Below, one piece after another: positions 61,390 through 64,000 of a DNA stretch of 64,000 nt. The notes under the pieces are model-generated. The model was not told the DNA's origin. It saw only the letters and a program-made list of their open reading frames with translations, and ran no database searches. The first letter of the stretch is position 1. Each line of letters begins with the position of its first letter. The DNA comes from Chitinivorax sp. B (GTDB taxonomy: Bacteria; Pseudomonadota; Gammaproteobacteria; Burkholderiales; SCOH01), in assembly GCF_005503445.1 (NCBI RefSeq), contig NZ_SCOH01000010.1, positions 1-64,000 on the forward strand, given 5' to 3'. The translations under genes and the position numbers were made by a program.

Positions 61390-61395
61390 ATTATA
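61390..61395 (-). promoter_or_regulatory. Possible -10 element of the GT41 gene
   Basis: An exact TATAAT on the minus strand lies about 140 bp before the preferred start. No clear -35 hexamer is seen at standard spacing. Confidence 0.35.
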
Positions 61396-61431
61396 CACAG
61401 CCACTAGAGCTTATACTCCACTCCCATCAGC

Positions 61432-62883
61432 TCAATGTGATACCGTGTGATGTGCCAATTGCTCACGTGCCAAATCTCCTAGGCGTTGCAACACGGCTTC
61501 AACCTTGGCCGACCAACGCAATCCACAATTGATGCGCAAACAATGGCGGTAAGCATCCTGATTGGCGGAGAATAGAGCCCCTGGGGCAAACGGAATGTCT
61601 TCCACAATCGATTTACGCAACAACGCAACGCTGTCAAAACCCTTGGGAAACTCGAGCCACAGTACGTAGCCACCTTGCGGTACCGTCAATCTCGTACCAC
61701 TTGGAAAGTAACGCAGCACTGTTTCAGCATACTTATGTAGTTGCCCCTCCACTGATCGCCGTAACTTGCGCAGGTGGTGGTCATACCCGCCACTTTCCAC
61801 GAACTGTGCCAATGTCAGTTGCAAGATCTCTGGTGTCGACATTGAACTGATCATTTTCAGGTTCTGTACTGCAGCGTAATACCGTCCGGGCGCCACCCAG
61901 CCAATCCGGAACCCAGGTGCCAGCACTTTGTTGAATGAAGAGCAGTACAGCACATTGCCGGAGGTATCAAACGCCTTGGCCGGCCAGGGGCGCTGGTCAC
62001 CAAAATGGAAATCACCATAGATATCGTCTTCGATCAGTGGGACACGACGGTTGGCCAACAACTCAACCAATCGGCGCTTGTGCTCGTCCGGCATCAGGCT
62101 GCCCAGTGGATTGGAAAAGTTGGAAACCACCACCACTGCCTTGACGTCACTGGTTCGCATCGCCAACTCCAGTGCATCCAGCGAAATTCCCGTAACAGGG
62201 TGGGTAGGGATTTCCAGGGCTTTGAGCTTGAAACTTTCCAGTTGCTGCAATAACCCGAAATAAGCGGGCGATTCGATCGCCACCACGTCACCAGGTCGTG
62301 TTACGGCTTGCAGACACAGATTGAGCGCTTCGATACAGCCATTGGTGATAATCAGATCATCCGGCCGTAATTGCCCACCCCACTCCAGGGAACGGCGGGC
62401 AATCTGCCGCCGCAATTGCGGGTTACCGGGCGGAAAAGCGTACGAACCAATCATGCGGGCATGGCGTCGTGCCGTCGATGACAAAATACGCTGCAGCGCC
62501 TGATTGGGGAACAGTTCCGGATCAATCGCCGCACACCCCAGACCAGCCCCTTCTCCACGTTGTGATAGATACAGAATCTGCCAACGCAATTCATCGATTT
62601 CGACCTCACAGGGTACTGTTGGCGGTTGGCTGATGGTGGGCTCACGCCACTGGTTGAGCGGACGACGTACAAAAAAGCCGGCCTGAGGTCTAGCCTCGAT
62701 CAAACCACGGTCTTCCAGTACACGAAATGCCTGGATCACGGTCGATAAGCTGACATCCCGCTGATTCGACAACTTCCTGATCGATGGCAGTTTATCGCCC
62801 GTCTTCATCGCCCCACTGGCAATCATGCCGGCAATCTCGCTTGCCAATGATTCATACAACAATCCCGATTTTTCCATACTCAT
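61432..62883 (-). CDS. MocR-type (GntR with aminotransferase domain) transcriptional regulator
   Basis: The 483-residue protein has a GntR winged helix-turn-helix at about 8-75 (GMIASGAMKTGDKLPSIRKL, then SLSTVIQAFRVLEDRGLIEA). A linker and a fold-type I aminotransferase domain follow. The PLP-binding lysine lies in YCSSFNKVLAPGFRIGWVAPG, and the pre-helix NFSNPLGSLMPDEHK is typical. MocR regulators bind direct DNA repeats and sense PLP, GABA or amino-acid adducts. It is divergent from a DUF2917 gene, an association I recall from other betaproteobacteria. The start at 62883 follows GGAG by 7 bases. Confidence 0.93.
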   Translation of the reverse strand: MSMEKSGLLYESLASEIAGMIASGAMKTGDKLPSIRKLSNQRDVSLSTVIQAFRVLEDRGLIEARPQAGFFVRRPLNQWREPTISQPPTVPCEVEIDELRWQILYLSQRGEGAGLGCAAIDPELFPNQALQRILSSTARRHARMIGSYAFPPGNPQLRRQIARRSLEWGGQLRPDDLIITNGCIEALNLCLQAVTRPGDVVAIESPAYFGLLQQLESFKLKALEIPTHPVTGISLDALELAMRTSDVKAVVVVSNFSNPLGSLMPDEHKRRLVELLANRRVPLIEDDIYGDFHFGDQRPWPAKAFDTSGNVLYCSSFNKVLAPGFRIGWVAPGRYYAAVQNLKMISSMSTPEILQLTLAQFVESGGYDHHLRKLRRSVEGQLHKYAETVLRYFPSGTRLTVPQGGYVLWLEFPKGFDSVALLRKSIVEDIPFAPGALFSANQDAYRHCLRINCGLRWSAKVEAVLQRLGDLAREQLAHHTVSH

Positions 62884-62930
62884 CACATCTCTCCACCTGG
62901 CAGCGTGGTGATAACGCCCACACCCGGCCA

Positions 62931-63006
62931 GTAACAGTTACCCCGTTACATGAGCATAACAGTTTGTACGCAACTTGCACTGTACTCCCAGTAAACGTAA
63001 CAGTTT
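62931..63006. promoter_or_regulatory. Triple TAACAGTT boxes in the MocR-DUF2917 intergenic region
   Basis: The 10-mers GTAACAGTTA (62931), ATAACAGTTT (62956) and GTAACAGTTT (62997) share the 8-mer TAACAGTT in the same orientation, 25 and 41 bases apart. Direct repeats of this kind are the usual target of MocR regulators, and this is the region between the regulator and its divergent neighbour. Confidence 0.55.
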
Positions 63007-63105
63007 GAGGCTGATATCTTCCGTACGAACTCCCTACCATATGCAATACCAACCCGCATTCGTCGAGTGCGCAGGTCTGGATCGATACGTGAAAGGAGCC
63101 ACACC

Positions 63106-63408
63106 ATGAAAACCTATCAATTAGCCATGCAAACCGTTCTCAGGTTGGATCGCGGTCGCACCGCCTTGATTACCTGTACCCGTGGCATGGTGTGGCTGAC
63201 CGAGGCGGGCCAGGATATTGTGTTGCGATGCGGGGAAAGTCACCGGATTCGCGGCATGGACCGCACAGTGATTGAGCCGCTGGCCTACAGTACGGTGTCC
63301 ATTGAGCACCCGGCGTTGGTCAAGGTGGCTACGCTCCTTGATCATGTTCAACAACGTTTTATTGCCAGCCTGGCGCGACTTCGCCGAGTGAAAACACTGG
63401 CCTCATGA
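63106..63408 (+). CDS. DUF2917 domain protein
   Basis: The 100-residue cytosolic protein begins MKTYQLAMQTVLRLDRGRTA. It matches the DUF2917 pattern: GMVWLTEAGQDIVLRCGESHRI, followed by a basic amphipathic tail (RRVKTLAS). The compact beta-rich fold is cupin-like and its role is unknown. It is regularly found divergent from MocR-type regulators, and here it lies 222 bp from one, so it is a candidate target. AAAGGAG precedes the ATG, and a terminator follows the stop. Confidence 0.82.
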   Translation: MKTYQLAMQTVLRLDRGRTALITCTRGMVWLTEAGQDIVLRCGESHRIRGMDRTVIEPLAYSTVSIEHPALVKVATLLDHVQQRFIASLARLRRVKTLAS

Positions 63409-63410
63409 AC

Positions 63411-63450
63411 GAAAAAGGCCCAGTCATCCTCTGATGACTGGGCCTTTTTC
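63411..63450. terminator. Bidirectional terminator between DUF2917 and htpX
   Basis: The long perfect stem (arms begin GAAAAAGGCCCAGTCATC, 4-base loop CTCT) lies between the convergent genes and has T runs on both strands. It probably ends both transcripts. Confidence 0.92.
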
Positions 63451-63515
63451 GTTGCAGTTGGTGGAAAATGATTCCACCTTTTTACTTAGATCACGAAATC
63501 GGATATTGGCAACGC

Positions 63516-64000
63516 TTAGCGTACTGCCTGCCCCTGCAATGCAGCAATCCGGTCTTCCAATGCCGGGTGACTGGAGAACAACGACATCCAACCAGCACGG
63601 CCCGAGATACCAGACGCAGCCATATTTTGAGGCAGTTCGCCCGCTTGCATCCCACCCAGCCTATGCAACGCTGCAATCATCGCCTGCGGCCCACCCAGCA
63701 AATACGCAGCGCCTGAATCGGCACGGTATTCCCTTTGACGTGAGAAATACATGACGATGATGCTGGCAAGAATCCCAAACAGAATCTCACAGATGATCAC
63801 CGTAACCATGTAGCCAATGCCAGTACCAGCGGACGATTCGTCGTCATTCCGCTTCAAGAACGAATCGACAAAATAGCCAACCACTCGCGCCAGGAAGAAC
63901 ACGAAGGTATTGACCACTCCTTGGATCAACGTCAGGGTCACCATATCACCATTCGCAACGTGCGCGATTTCATGCGCCAGCACAGCCTCGACTTCCTGCT
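63516..64000 (-). CDS. htpX: Heat-shock membrane protease HtpX, C-terminal part
   Basis: The frame runs off the right edge, so only the last 161 residues are seen. The M48 zinc motif HEIAH is present in [15 protein letters not shown], followed by two TM segments ([36 protein letters not shown]). A second zinc-site Glu lies in [14 protein letters not shown], and the C-terminal [12 protein letters not shown] is typical. HtpX degrades misfolded membrane proteins together with FtsH. It is convergent with the DUF2917 gene. Confidence 0.92.
   Translation of the reverse strand, partial: QEVEAVLAHEIAHVANGDMVTLTLIQGVVNTFVFFLARVVGYFVDSFLKRNDDESSAGTGIGYMVTVIICEILFGILASIIVMYFSRQREYRADSGAAYLLGGPQAMIAALHRLGGMQAGELPQNMAASGISGRAGWMSLFSSHPALEDRIAALQGQAVR

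Overview
The window looks like chromosomal DNA from a Gram-negative betaproteobacterium, probably of the Neisseriales or a close relative. This is inferred from family resemblance only: an RmpM-like OmpA-domain protein, the lolA-rarA-serS order, a pepP-ubiH-ubiI-like run, a class I fumarase, and many outer-membrane and TonB functions. There is no rRNA or tRNA gene to settle the taxonomy, and I saw no phage, intact insertion sequence or CRISPR array. The window starts inside a secreted-protein gene and ends inside htpX.

The first 20 kb is mostly housekeeping. It holds an aldo-keto reductase (tas), then a minus-strand run pepP-ubiH-ubiI-like-dsbC-tonB-like, a thioesterase, a crotonase, a ComEA-like protein and gyrA. 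These are followed by an OmpA/RmpM-like protein, lolA-rarA-serS, typA and rhlE. Most of these units end in clear hairpin terminators. From 20.7 to 21.7 kb lies decayed DNA with recognisable remnants of an efflux outer-membrane protein and an acyltransferase-3 protein.

From 21.7 to 45.4 kb the window is dominated by transport. A Bcr/CflA exporter and an orphan solute-binding protein come first. An iron-uptake island follows (tonB-exbB-exbD, a TonB-dependent siderophore receptor and a PiuC-type dioxygenase) with a candidate Fur box in front. Next is a complete tolC-macA-macB(ATPase)-macB(permease) operon. After that come an RND adaptor and pump pair, a BarA-like hybrid histidine kinase, a convergent NarL-type regulator and a second TolC-like channel. 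A 16-bp palindrome occurs in two copies differing by one base, one before the RND block and one just before the response-regulator gene.

From 45.4 to 50.3 kb are two secreted metalloproteases (M28 and M4), each with a C-terminal PPC-like domain, and mtfA. From 50.3 to 55.2 kb is the least ordinary locus: four minus-strand genes for a small secreted protein of the DUF6160/FilA type, a stand-alone C39-type cysteine peptidase, an outer-membrane barrel protein with a long periplasmic arm, and a FadL/OmpP1-like barrel. The first gene has its own strong promoter and terminator, and the second has its own promoter. The composition suggests an uncharacterised surface-protein export or assembly system.

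The last 9 kb carries class I fumarase, a Sel1-repeat protein, a second orphan solute-binding protein, a SPINDLY-type TPR-GT41 glycosyltransferase, a MocR regulator divergent from a DUF2917 gene with repeated boxes between them, and the 3' part of htpX.
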